In this document: positions 8,812 to 15,203 of the stretch, one piece after another | Position numbering within the stretch: the first letter of the stretch is position 1 | Layout: the number at the start of each line of letters is the position of its first letter | Notes under the pieces: model-generated | Database searches by the model: none | Told to the model about the DNA's origin: nothing | The model's input: only the letters and a program-made list of their open reading frames with translations | Assembly: GCA_016179685.1 (NCBI GenBank) | Contig: JACPCR010000113.1 | Location: 1 to 34,964 of the forward strand | Direction of reading: 5' to 3' | From: Planctomycetota bacterium | Lineage (GTDB): Bacteria; Planctomycetota; PUPC01; JACPCR01 | DNA length: 34,964 nucleotides | Position numbers and translations under genes: made by a program

Positions 8812-9688
8812 GCGATGCCCCTCCCTTCCCCAGCGGATGCCCCATCCTCTCACGAAGCGCCAGGTAGCCCTCAGCGCAGCCCCGGGCCAGATTCCGCACC
8901 CGCGTGATGTAGCCCGTCCTCTCCGTCACGCTGATCGCGTTGCGGGCATCGAGAAGATTGAACGTATGCGAGGCCTTCAGCACGTAATCGTAGGCCGGAA
9001 GAACCAGGCCATCGGCCAGCAAACGCCGGCACTCGCGCTCGAACCGATGGAACAGATCAAAGAGCATCTCCGTGTCCGCCACCTCGAAGTTGTACCGCGA
9101 GAACTGCACCTCGTCCTCGTGGTGAATCTCGCCGTAGGTGATCCCTTCCGTCCAGACCAGGTCGTACACGCTCTCCTTCCCCTGGATGAACATCGCAATC
9201 CGCTCCAGGCCGTAGGTCAGTTCCGTGCAGATCGGATTCAATTCGATGCTCCCCATCTGCTGAAAATAGGTGAACTGGGTCACCTCCATCCCGTCCAGCC
9301 AGACCTCCCAGCCCAGTCCCGACGCTCCCAGGGTCGGCGACTCCCAGTCATCCTCGACGAACCGGACGTCGTGGGAAACGAGATCGATGCCGAGGGCTTC
9401 CAGGCTCTTCAGATAAAGGGACTGGGAATCTTCCGGGGCCGGCTTCAGGATGACCTGATACTGGTAGTAGTGCTGGAGGCGGATCGGATTCTCGCCGTAT
9501 CGGCCGTCGGTGGGCCGCCGAGACGGCTCGACGTACGCCGCGCGCCACGGCTCGGGCCCCAGGGACCTTAGGGTCGTCGCGGGGTTGAACGTGCCCGCAC
9601 CCACCTCGAGGTCATAAGGATGCCACAGGACGCACCCCTGGGCCGACCAGTATTCGTGAAGCCTTTGAATGATTTCCTGGAACGTCAT
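8804..9688 (-). CDS. glyQ: Glycyl-tRNA synthetase alpha subunit
   Basis: This is the catalytic alpha chain of the heterotetrameric glycyl-tRNA synthetase; it binds glycine and ATP and forms glycyl-adenylate. The 294-residue product matches the conserved family along its whole length: MTFQEIIQRLHEYWSAQGC, EVGAGTFNPATTLRSLGPEP, YVEPSRRPTDGRYGENPIRL, FTYFQQMGS and KASHTFNLLDARNAISVTER. The gene starts 15 nt after the mogA-like gene and its end overlaps glyS by 8 nt, so it is the fifth gene of the moaC-mog-glyQS transcription unit. This is an unusual marriage of cofactor and translation genes, but spacing supports co-transcription. Confidence 0.97.
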   Translation of the reverse strand: MTFQEIIQRLHEYWSAQGCVLWHPYDLEVGAGTFNPATTLRSLGPEPWRAAYVEPSRRPTDGRYGENPIRLQHYYQYQVILKPAPEDSQSLYLKSLEALGIDLVSHDVRFVEDDWESPTLGASGLGWEVWLDGMEVTQFTYFQQMGSIELNPICTELTYGLERIAMFIQGKESVYDLVWTEGITYGEIHHEDEVQFSRYNFEVADTEMLFDLFHRFERECRRLLADGLVLPAYDYVLKASHTFNLLDARNAISVTERTGYITRVRNLARGCAEGYLALRERMGHPLGKGGASRA

Positions 9689-9703
9689 GGCAAACTGAAT
9701 CCG

Positions 9704-10204
9704 TCAGGAATCCCGTGCCGGCGCACACTCGGACGGATCACCCTGGGCCTTTTCCACCGTGTGCTCAATGGCCGGCAAGACCACCGCGAGGCACTCTCGG
9801 ACCGCCTTCGGGCTGCCCGGCAAGTTCACGATAAGCGTCCGGCCCGCAATCCCTGCCATCGCACGAGAGACGAGAGCGAATGGGGTCTTCTTCAAACTCT
9901 CCATCCGTATCGCCTCTCCGAACCCCGGCAGTTCCTTGTCGATCACCCGCCGGGTGGCCTCTGGCGTCACGTCCCTTGGGGCCACTCCCGTCCCGCCCGT
10001 AGTCAGGACCACGTCGGCCTTCGCGCAAAGCGCCCTCAGCCGGGCCTCGATGACCTCCGCCTCGTCTGGAATGATCTCGTAGGCCACCTCGACCGCGGGA
10101 ATCTCTGGCAGCATCTCGCGGATCACCTGCCCGCTGCGGTCCTCCCGCATGCCCTGCGAGCCCTTGTCACTGATCGTCAGAATCGCGGCGCGCACCGGCG
10201 TCAT
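9704..10204 (-). CDS. MogA/MoaB-family molybdopterin adenylyltransferase
   Basis: This is a 166-residue cytoplasmic enzyme of the MoCF-binding fold that prepares molybdopterin for metal insertion by adenylylation. The conserved motifs are visible: VRAAILTISDKGSQG, REDRSGQVI, VLTTGGTGVAPRDVTPEA (near residues 66-83) and IVNLPGSPKAVRECL. Length and motifs fit MogA or MoaB (about 160-195 residues), and sequence alone does not separate the two. The start ATG overlaps the stop of the upstream 88-residue membrane-protein gene in an ATGA arrangement (10201-10204). Together with moaC nearby, this marks a partial molybdenum-cofactor operon. moaA, moaD, moaE and moeA are not in the window. Confidence 0.93.
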   Translation of the reverse strand: MTPVRAAILTISDKGSQGMREDRSGQVIREMLPEIPAVEVAYEIIPDEAEVIEARLRALCAKADVVLTTGGTGVAPRDVTPEATRRVIDKELPGFGEAIRMESLKKTPFALVSRAMAGIAGRTLIVNLPGSPKAVRECLAVVLPAIEHTVEKAQGDPSECAPARDS

Positions 10205-10467
10205 TCCGGCCCTCCGAGGCGGGCATGCTGTTCACGCCTCAACCTCACCAGCCGGCGGGTCCTCCGTACGAAAATCACGACCATGAGGACGCCCATGCCG
10301 TACATCAAGGGACGCCAGCCCGCCCCAGGCCACCTCAGGAGCACGGGCCAGAAGCTCAAAATGGCCAGCACGATGGCCGCATCTTCCCACCAGGGCGTGC
10401 CCTCGCCGCTGGGGTGGGACTCGGATGAAGCGTCCGGCTGCCAGGGGAATACGGGCGTTTCACGCAT
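10201..10467 (-). CDS. Small two-span membrane protein in the moa operon
   Basis: This 88-residue protein is of unrecognised family. After a polar N-terminus (PDASSESHPSGEG) there are two hydrophobic stretches, about residues 29-46 (AAIVLAILSFWPVLLRW) and 52-67 (RPLMYGMGVLMVVIFV), followed by a strongly basic tail (RRTRRLVRLRREQ) that should face the cytoplasm. It overlaps moaC by 8 nt upstream and the mogA-like gene by 4 nt (ATGA) downstream, so translation is probably coupled. The dense overlap on both sides is good evidence that it is a real gene. Its role is unknown; with the 58-residue peptide at the operon head it may form a small membrane complex (speculation). Confidence 0.75.
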   Translation of the reverse strand: MRETPVFPWQPDASSESHPSGEGTPWWEDAAIVLAILSFWPVLLRWPGAGWRPLMYGMGVLMVVIFVRRTRRLVRLRREQHARLGGPE

Positions 10468-10960
10468 GGTCGCCTCTCCCGCGCCGGAAGACCCCGCTCC
10501 GGCCGCCAGTCTTCTCGACGAGTACGAAGGGTCCCAGGATCATGGAACGGTCCACCGATTTGCACATGTCGTAAACGGTCAAGGCCGCCCCCATTGCTGC
10601 GGCCAGCGCCTCCATCTCCACGCCGGTCCGATAGGTGGCCCGGACTCGCGCCCGTATCCTGAGAGTCGCCTCGTTCCCGAACTCGAAATCCACCTCCACG
10701 CTGTCCAGTGGAATCGGATGACACAGGGGAATCAGGTCCGAGGTCCGCTTCGCCGCCTGGATGCCCGCAATCCGCGCCACCTGCATGACGTCGCCCTTGG
10801 CCACACGCTGCTCCTCGATGAGCGCACGAGTCTCGCGCCGCATGGCCACACGGCCCTCCGCCTCCGCGGTCCGGACCGTCACCGCCTTGCCCCCGATGTC
10901 CACCATCCGGGCCGCACCTGACGCGTCCACATGGGTCAGCCTTCGAGAAACGTTTCCCAT
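10460..10960 (-). CDS. moaC: Cyclic pyranopterin monophosphate synthase MoaC
   Basis: MoaC converts the 3',8-cyclo-GTP product of MoaA into cyclic pyranopterin monophosphate, the first stable intermediate of molybdenum cofactor synthesis. The 166-residue protein shows the full family signature: LTHVDASGAARMVDIGGKAV near the N-terminus, KGDVMQVARIAGIQAAKRT, DLIPLCHPIPLD, GVEMEALAAAMGAALTVYDM and KSVDRSMIL. The ATG at 10960 was chosen because LTHVD follows at the usual distance; the open frame back to 11350 has no similarity to the family. It lies 8 nt after the 58-residue peptide gene and overlaps the next gene by 8 nt, in a single operon read from 11153-11180. Confidence 0.97.
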   Translation of the reverse strand: MGNVSRRLTHVDASGAARMVDIGGKAVTVRTAEAEGRVAMRRETRALIEEQRVAKGDVMQVARIAGIQAAKRTSDLIPLCHPIPLDSVEVDFEFGNEATLRIRARVRATYRTGVEMEALAAAMGAALTVYDMCKSVDRSMILGPFVLVEKTGGRSGVFRRGRGDHA

Positions 10961-10968
10961 GCTGCGCC

Positions 10969-11145
10969 TCACTCGGCATCCGGTGTCGACCGCTTCTGGA
11001 GCATTTTTCCCGCGGTGAAAATTACCAGGCTGGCGGCCAGGAGGGTCATCTCGAACCGCAAGTCCTTTTCGACCATGCCGACAACTAGGCCGGTGGGCAG
11101 CAGGACGAGCGCGGCGAACTGCAAGAACCGCCCGATGGAGTACAT
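10969..11145 (-). CDS. 58-residue membrane peptide heading the moa-gly operon
   Basis: This short reading frame lies directly before moaC. The product begins MYSIGRFLQFAALVLLPTGL, contains two hydrophobic stretches (about residues 8-23 and 34-46, MTLLAASLVIFTA), and ends in a charged tail (KMLQKRSTPDAE). It is supported by its position 8 nt before moaC and by the promoter whose -10 TATAAT lies only 7 nt upstream of the ATG, so the message may start at or next to the initiation codon. No family is recognised. Expression as a real protein is inferred; it could instead act as a translated leader for moaC. Confidence 0.62.
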   Translation of the reverse strand: MYSIGRFLQFAALVLLPTGLVVGMVEKDLRFEMTLLAASLVIFTAGKMLQKRSTPDAE

Positions 11146-11152
11146 GCCTGTG

Positions 11153-11180
11153 ATTATACGGATGCCGCCTCACGTCACAA
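11153..11180 (-). promoter_or_regulatory. Promoter of the moaC-mog-glyQS operon
   Basis: On the minus strand, TTGTGA (11175-11180, 4 of 6 consensus) is followed after 16 nt by a perfect TATAAT (11153-11158). The first ATG of the operon lies at 11145, only 7 nt below the -10 box, so the transcript is predicted to be leaderless or nearly so. Confidence 0.7.
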
Positions 11181-11392
11181 ATCACCGCGTCGTGCTTCGA
11201 AGGATAACATGGTTTACGTCGGACACATGCGTGACGCGGCTCGCCAGGCATTGCGTATGGTCCCAGGCAAGAATCGGCCAGACTATGACCTGGATGAGAC
11301 GCTTCGGTTGGCTTGAGCTCACCTGGTCCAGACCATCGGCGGGGCCGCACGTCGTGTTTCCCAGGATTTCCGCGATGCCCATCCCGAAGTCC

Positions 11393-12526
11393 CTAATTGA
11401 CCTGGCGTCGAACGATATGCTCAGAAATCGAAAAATCGCTCTCCGGGCTAGTACTCCCTCGAATGACAAGTTCCGGCGCAAGCCGAACCGAGGGGACCGG
11501 ATGCCGATCACCGAATCGGATGACATCCAGAAGCATCCTGAGAGCCGAGGCGCCCATCTCCTTGGGGTTCTGCCTGACGGTGGTTAAGGAAGGTTCCAAG
11601 AATGGTGCCAGCGCGTCGTCGAAAGCGGCCACAGCCACATCCTCCGGAATCCTGAGGCCCGCTTCCTTGAGTGCAACGTAAGACCCGCGGGCAATGTACT
11701 CGTTAATGGCAAAAATCCCGAAGGGCTCCTCGCCCTTCCTTGCCTCCAATACCTCCTGGGTCAGGACATACCCCGCCTGGTCCATGCACTGCGATCCATA
11801 GCGAATCTGTCTCGGATTCAACTCGATGCCATAGTCATGAAGCGCCTGGCGATAGCCCCGCACCCGCTCCTCGCAAGAGGTGGCTGACCGTCCCACCAGC
11901 ACGAACACTTGACGCCGGCCTGCCTCCAGCAGATGCGAAGTGGCCAGATACCCGCCTCTCTCGTTGTCTGTGGCCACCAGCGGTGCAGACAGTTTTTCCA
12001 CATAACGGTCGACAAACACAAAAGGCACATTCTTCTCCAGTAAGATGGAATAGGCGGCGTAGTTCCCTTTGCCGACCACGGGGGCTATAATCAGGCCGGC
12101 CAGCCGCTCCGAAAGATGCTTCAGATACCGCGCTTCCAACTCGTCCTCATTGTTCGAGTTCGCCACGACCATCAGGTAGCCTGCGGCTCTCGAAGCCTCT
12201 TCCACTCCCCGAATAATGTCCGAAAAAAATTGCGTGTCTAACGCGGTGACCAGCAGGCCGATCACCTTCTGCCCGGCCAACTCGGGCACCTCCATCCTGC
12301 GTTCCCGAACATAAAGTCCCGACCTCGGCCGGCTCTCGAGATATCCACGCGAAACCAGCTTGTTCAGCGCAGCTCGGATGGTGATGCTGCTCACCTTGTA
12401 TTTTTCGCCCAAAGCATGAATGGAAGGCAGCCGATCCCCGGGCGCTAAGGCCCGGCTCTCGATTAACGACTGGATGTCGGCTACGACCCGATCGTAAAGG
12501 AGTTCGCCGCCCGCCCTGCTTGCCAC
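11393..12526 (-). CDS. GntR/LacI hybrid transcriptional regulator (AraR-like)
   Basis: This is a 377-residue DNA-binding repressor or activator expected to respond to a sugar. Residues about 8-75 form a GntR-type winged helix (LYDRVVADIQSLIESRALAPG, DRLPSIHALGEKYKVSSITI, RAALNKLVSRGYLESRPRSG). Residues about 85-370 form a LacI/periplasmic-binding-protein effector domain (VIGLLVTALDTQFFSDIIRG, VPFVFVDRY, VATDNERGGYLATSHLLEAG, VAVAAFDDALAPFLEPSLTT). The start is a GTG at 12526 preceded by GAGGT about 8 nt upstream. The AT-rich upstream region contains direct repeats AATTAA-N5-AATTAA (12531-12547) that could be an operator. No sugar gene cluster is adjacent, so its target is unknown. The domain pairing is that of AraR-type regulators. 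Confidence 0.92.
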   Translation of the reverse strand: MASRAGGELLYDRVVADIQSLIESRALAPGDRLPSIHALGEKYKVSSITIRAALNKLVSRGYLESRPRSGLYVRERRMEVPELAGQKVIGLLVTALDTQFFSDIIRGVEEASRAAGYLMVVANSNNEDELEARYLKHLSERLAGLIIAPVVGKGNYAAYSILLEKNVPFVFVDRYVEKLSAPLVATDNERGGYLATSHLLEAGRRQVFVLVGRSATSCEERVRGYRQALHDYGIELNPRQIRYGSQCMDQAGYVLTQEVLEARKGEEPFGIFAINEYIARGSYVALKEAGLRIPEDVAVAAFDDALAPFLEPSLTTVRQNPKEMGASALRMLLDVIRFGDRHPVPSVRLAPELVIRGSTSPESDFSISEHIVRRQVN

Positions 12527-13216
12527 GTCGAATTAACCTCTAATTAATATACTCAAAATTCAAAAATATGACCAACTTATCATACACAAAATACCCTCGA
12601 TTTCAAAACATCCTGTCAGACTCTAGCCCGTAGCGCGTCGGAACGGGATTCCCCTAGCACCTCCCGCTCCGGTGTACTACGGGGGATGCGCTTTTCTGGG
12701 TTTTGAGCTTTTCGAGGGCATTCTGATCCTCGCAGATGACGAGTTACAGAAAAGCTGGAGGCTGAAGGCCAGGCAATCAGTAGCCTTTCGGTCCTTTCAG
12801 CCTTCAGGCCTTCAGCCCTCACCCTACTCTTCGGGGTCGCCAGCGTCCCCACTGCCTCTTTGCCGCCGAGGACGGCGGCGTTCCCAGGGAGAAACTCCAC
12901 CTGAAAGGCCTGCCTTATAGTAGCCGCAGCCTTCTGCACCGTGCCCGGCAGGCCTGCCCGTAACGTCGGGACGCAGACAGGGCAGGCAGGGCGGCGCATC
13001 CCAACGTGTTCCCTCCCGACAGGACAAGTGCGGGAGGTAGGCATATTGTTTCTCTCTGTCACAACGGAGCGAGCTCGCGAGCTTCGTAGCCCTGCTGATG
13101 TCTCCTCCTGCCCCCTCGTCTCTTGTCCTTTTCTGCCCGCTTTTCGCTCCCTGCTTCTCGCTTCCCGAGCAGTCCGCAGTCCGTTGGAAGAGATCCCGTT
13201 GGGATGCCGCGCGAGG
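12527..13216. other. 690-bp intergenic region, no credible gene
   Basis: The first ~90 bases are AT-rich and hold the regulator's likely promoter/operator, including the direct repeat AATTAA at 12531-12536 and 12542-12547. The remainder is GC-rich, low-complexity sequence with repeated words such as GCCTTCAG, a hairpin at 12760-12817, and motifs like CGCCAGCGTCCC. A minus-strand frame of 241 codons crosses it, but its composition looks non-coding. It appears to be degenerate repeat sequence. Confidence 0.5.
12760..12817. repeat. Inverted repeat
   Basis: The perfect 11-base arms GGCTGAAGGCC (12760-12770) and GGCCTTCAGCC (12807-12817) are separated by 36 nt. The interior also contains CCTTTCAGCCTTCA, so nested or slipped pairings are possible. 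Confidence 0.6.
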
Positions 13217-14152
13217 TTATGCCCCCAGTCCTCTACGAAAATCGTCAATATCTTTCGCCGTGTAGGCGAGATCGACCAACCTCTCAAGATTCGACTGGGA
13301 GTCCTCGGATGTGAGGGCATTCGCAATCCCAGAAGAGACAACGGAAAAACGTCGACTCAGGGTCTTCAGGACGTGCTCTCTTAAGGCGGTCCTTTGTCCC
13401 TCCTCGCGTCCCTTCTCCCGTCCCTTCTCCCGTCCCTCCTCCCGTCCTTGTTGAAACCCTTCTTTCCGCACTTCTTCGAACAATTCTTTCACCATAGATG
13501 ATTCTTTCATGGCTTCTCTCCGGATTAAAGACCAGATAGCTTCCTCTGAATATTTCAAGCTTCCAAGGACGGCGATGGCGGCCTCCAAATCTTTCCGACG
13601 ACTATTATCCGATACCTTCGCTGTCGCTTCAACGGCCCGGCGCAAGGTCTCCTCGTTGTCACCCCCGCACATCAGCACCGCCAAGGGAACGAGCCCGTCG
13701 ATGCCTGCCTCCAGAAAGCGGCTCGCGTCCAGTTCCCAGAGACGCACATCCTCGAACTGGAACACAAGCTGAGTCCGGTCCAGTACCTTCTCCTCCCATA
13801 CGTTGGACCCGGGACCCGGATAACCCTCGTCCGTCAGGTACACGACGACCGACAGCACGGGCAGGCCGCGAAGAACCCGGGCACGCACCCTGTATTCCAG
13901 CGTCCCAAGCGCTTTTCCCTTCGCGTACCTGGTTTGAAATTCGACCTGGAGCCCAAAGATTTCCCCGGATACGTTGACCTTTGCCAGCGAGTCAGCACGG
14001 CGTTCGGTCGCCGTCAGGTCAGGGCTGAGGACCTCCAGCGCTTGGGGCTCTTGGCCCAGGCAGAGCCGCACAATATCCTTCGGGTAACCCTGGGCCAAGT
14101 GCCGCATGGTCAAGTCGAAGGGCCTCGCGGTAGCGTTGATTTCGCCGGGCAT
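13217..14152 (-). CDS. PD-(D/E)XK nuclease-family (Rpn-like) putative transposase/nuclease
   Basis: This 311-residue protein is of the type annotated as Rpn-like recombination-promoting nuclease or PD-(D/E)XK transposase. The N-terminal domain (FDLTMRHLAQGYPKDIVRL, RRADSLAKVNVSGEIFGL, then QVEFQT) shows the D-xn-ExQ core of this nuclease fold. VYLTDEGYPG and RFLEAGIDGLVPLAVLMCG are also typical. Near residues 250-270 there is a charged tandem stretch, (EGREKGREKGREEGQ), encoded by 12-bp repeats, before a helical C-terminus. A GTG start at 14203 is possible; the ATG at 14152 is preferred because the nuclease domain follows at once. Such genes are often multi-copy and linked with horizontal transfer. 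Activity here is untested. Confidence 0.78.
   Translation of the reverse strand: MPGEINATARPFDLTMRHLAQGYPKDIVRLCLGQEPQALEVLSPDLTATERRADSLAKVNVSGEIFGLQVEFQTRYAKGKALGTLEYRVRARVLRGLPVLSVVVYLTDEGYPGPGSNVWEEKVLDRTQLVFQFEDVRLWELDASRFLEAGIDGLVPLAVLMCGGDNEETLRRAVEATAKVSDNSRRKDLEAAIAVLGSLKYSEEAIWSLIRREAMKESSMVKELFEEVRKEGFQQGREEGREKGREKGREEGQRTALREHVLKTLSRRFSVVSSGIANALTSEDSQSNLERLVDLAYTAKDIDDFRRGLGA
13407..13442. repeat. Three tandem 12-bp repeats inside the Rpn-like gene
   Basis: CGTCCCTTCTCC occurs at 13407-13418 and 13419-13430, and CGTCCCTCCTCC at 13431-13442. It encodes the Glu/Gly/Arg/Lys tandem stretch of the protein. The unit keeps the reading frame, so copy number can change without breaking the gene. 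Confidence 0.85.
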
Positions 14153-14501
14153 GGGTCGTCTCACATTCAGGATAAGGTGAAGGATGAACCAACGCCCGGG
14201 CACGTAGCCAGTCTCGGAAAGATGACCCTCTCTTCATGTAATCCCGAAATGGAGGAAGAACCCGCCAAAAAAAATTGCCCGTTACGTTCCTCCCGAGATC
14301 CTGCGCCCGGGGCGCCGTGGCCTCCGGCATGAAGCGACTCCTGCCGGCTTTCCCAAGATTTGACGTAATGAATGGGAGTCGCGACCATGACCACGCCATG
14401 CACTCGAACGGTTCGGCTGGTGAGCCAGATCGCCTGCGCTCCCGCGGCTGATCGGCAGCGCGGTCATGTGGTGCTGAGTGCCTCCGCGCAGAGACGACGG
14501 A
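14153..14501. other. Intergenic region between the Rpn-like gene and the toxin gene
   Basis: Roughly 350 bases contain no credible gene. There is an A-run (CCAAAAAAAATTG near 14263-14275) and otherwise ordinary GC-rich sequence. Short frames on both strands show no family features. Confidence 0.4.
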
Positions 14502-14530
14502 TGGACTTTTGGGCAGCCTCCGTATATACT
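14502..14530 (+). promoter_or_regulatory. Promoter of the BrnT-like/CopG toxin-antitoxin pair
   Basis: TGGACT (14502-14507, 4 of 6 of the -35 consensus), a 17-nt spacer, and TATACT (14525-14530, 5 of 6 of the -10 consensus) lie upstream of the toxin gene. Confidence 0.45.
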
Positions 14531-14541
14531 GGCGGTATACG
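14521..14541. promoter_or_regulatory. Palindromic operator candidate over the toxin-antitoxin promoter
   Basis: Arms CGTATA (14521-14526) and TATACG (14536-14541) flank 9 nt and overlap the -10 box. Ribbon-helix-helix antitoxins of this kind commonly repress their own promoter through such palindromes; the role here is inferred from position. Confidence 0.45.
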
Positions 14542-14571
14542 TAGGTGTGTGGCCCAGGGGGCGATTCGACG

Positions 14572-14868
14572 GTGCTCGATCTTGCGCAGTTCATTGGCTT
14601 CGAGTGGGACGAGGGCAACGACACCAAGAACTGGAGGAAGCATCACGTCACACGCGAAGAGTGTGAGCAGGTGTTCTTCAACCGACCCCTGCTCCTCATC
14701 CCCGACGTGGCGCATTCCCAGAGCGAGCCGCGATACTACGTCCTCGGACAAACGGATACGGGCCGCGAGTTGTTTGTGGTGTTTACTCCGCGCGGGGATC
14801 TGCTTCGCGCGATCTCGGCGCGAGACATGAGCCGATCGGAGCGCACACGTTATGGCCAAGAAGCTTAA
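14572..14868 (+). CDS. BrnT-family toxin of a type II toxin-antitoxin pair
   Basis: This is a predicted ribonuclease toxin of 98 residues. It shows the BrnT outline: FEWDEGNDTKNWRKHHV near the N-terminus (family pattern FEWDxxKxxxNxxKH), a central RYYVLGQTDTGRELFVVFT strand pair, and the C-terminal ISARDMSRSERTRYG. The start is uncertain: a GTG at 14572, with the G-rich AGGGGG about 9 nt before it, puts FEWD at the usual distance, while an ATG at 14545 would add nine residues. The downstream CopG-type antitoxin gene overlaps it by 17 nt, the normal toxin-first order for this family. A promoter with an overlapping palindrome lies just upstream, consistent with self-regulation. Toxicity is inferred from family only. 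Confidence 0.85.
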   Translation: MLDLAQFIGFEWDEGNDTKNWRKHHVTREECEQVFFNRPLLLIPDVAHSQSEPRYYVLGQTDTGRELFVVFTPRGDLLRAISARDMSRSERTRYGQEA

Positions 14869-15136
14869 GCCGGTGCCGTCGTTCGGCTCCGAGGCTGAGG
14901 AGCGCGAGTTCTGGGAGTCGCACGACCTTGCAGATTTCGCCGATCTCTCCAAGGCGCAACCAGCGATCTTTCCGAACCTTAAACCGACGACTACCGCGAT
15001 CTCCTTGAGGCTGCCAGGCACACTTCTGGCCGAGATCAAAGTCCTCGCCAACAAGCAGGGCGTTCCGTACCAGTCGCTGATGAAAGTCTTTCTCGCAGAA
15101 AGGGTTGCGAGGGAGCGGGAGTCGAGCACCTCATAA
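14852..15136 (+). CDS. CopG-type (ribbon-helix-helix) antitoxin
   Basis: This 94-residue antitoxin is expected to neutralise the BrnT-like toxin and repress the shared promoter. It matches the CopG-antitoxin family layout: FGSEAEEREFWESHDLADFA in the first half (toxin-facing), then a ribbon-helix-helix region (TTAISLRLPGTLLAEIKVLA, NKQGVPYQSLMKVFLAERV). The gene begins inside the last 17 nt of the toxin gene, so the two are translationally linked. The protein is full length with no damage, so the pair looks functional. Confidence 0.9.
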   Translation: MAKKLKPVPSFGSEAEEREFWESHDLADFADLSKAQPAIFPNLKPTTTAISLRLPGTLLAEIKVLANKQGVPYQSLMKVFLAERVARERESSTS

Positions 15137-15203
15137 CCAGCGCGTTAAACTGACGGTGGTTCCGGCTGTCGCCCATTTTACGCGCAATAGGAGAAGGCAC
15201 ATC

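Noticed and set aside
12616..13341. 241-codon minus-strand frame in the intergenic region
   Set aside because: It covers repeat-like sequence and the end of the Rpn-like gene, is rich in Arg/Ser/Gly, and has no ribosome site or family similarity.
13407..13442. Tandem repeats considered as a CRISPR array
   Set aside because: Units are 12 bp, directly adjacent without spacers, and in frame inside a coding sequence.
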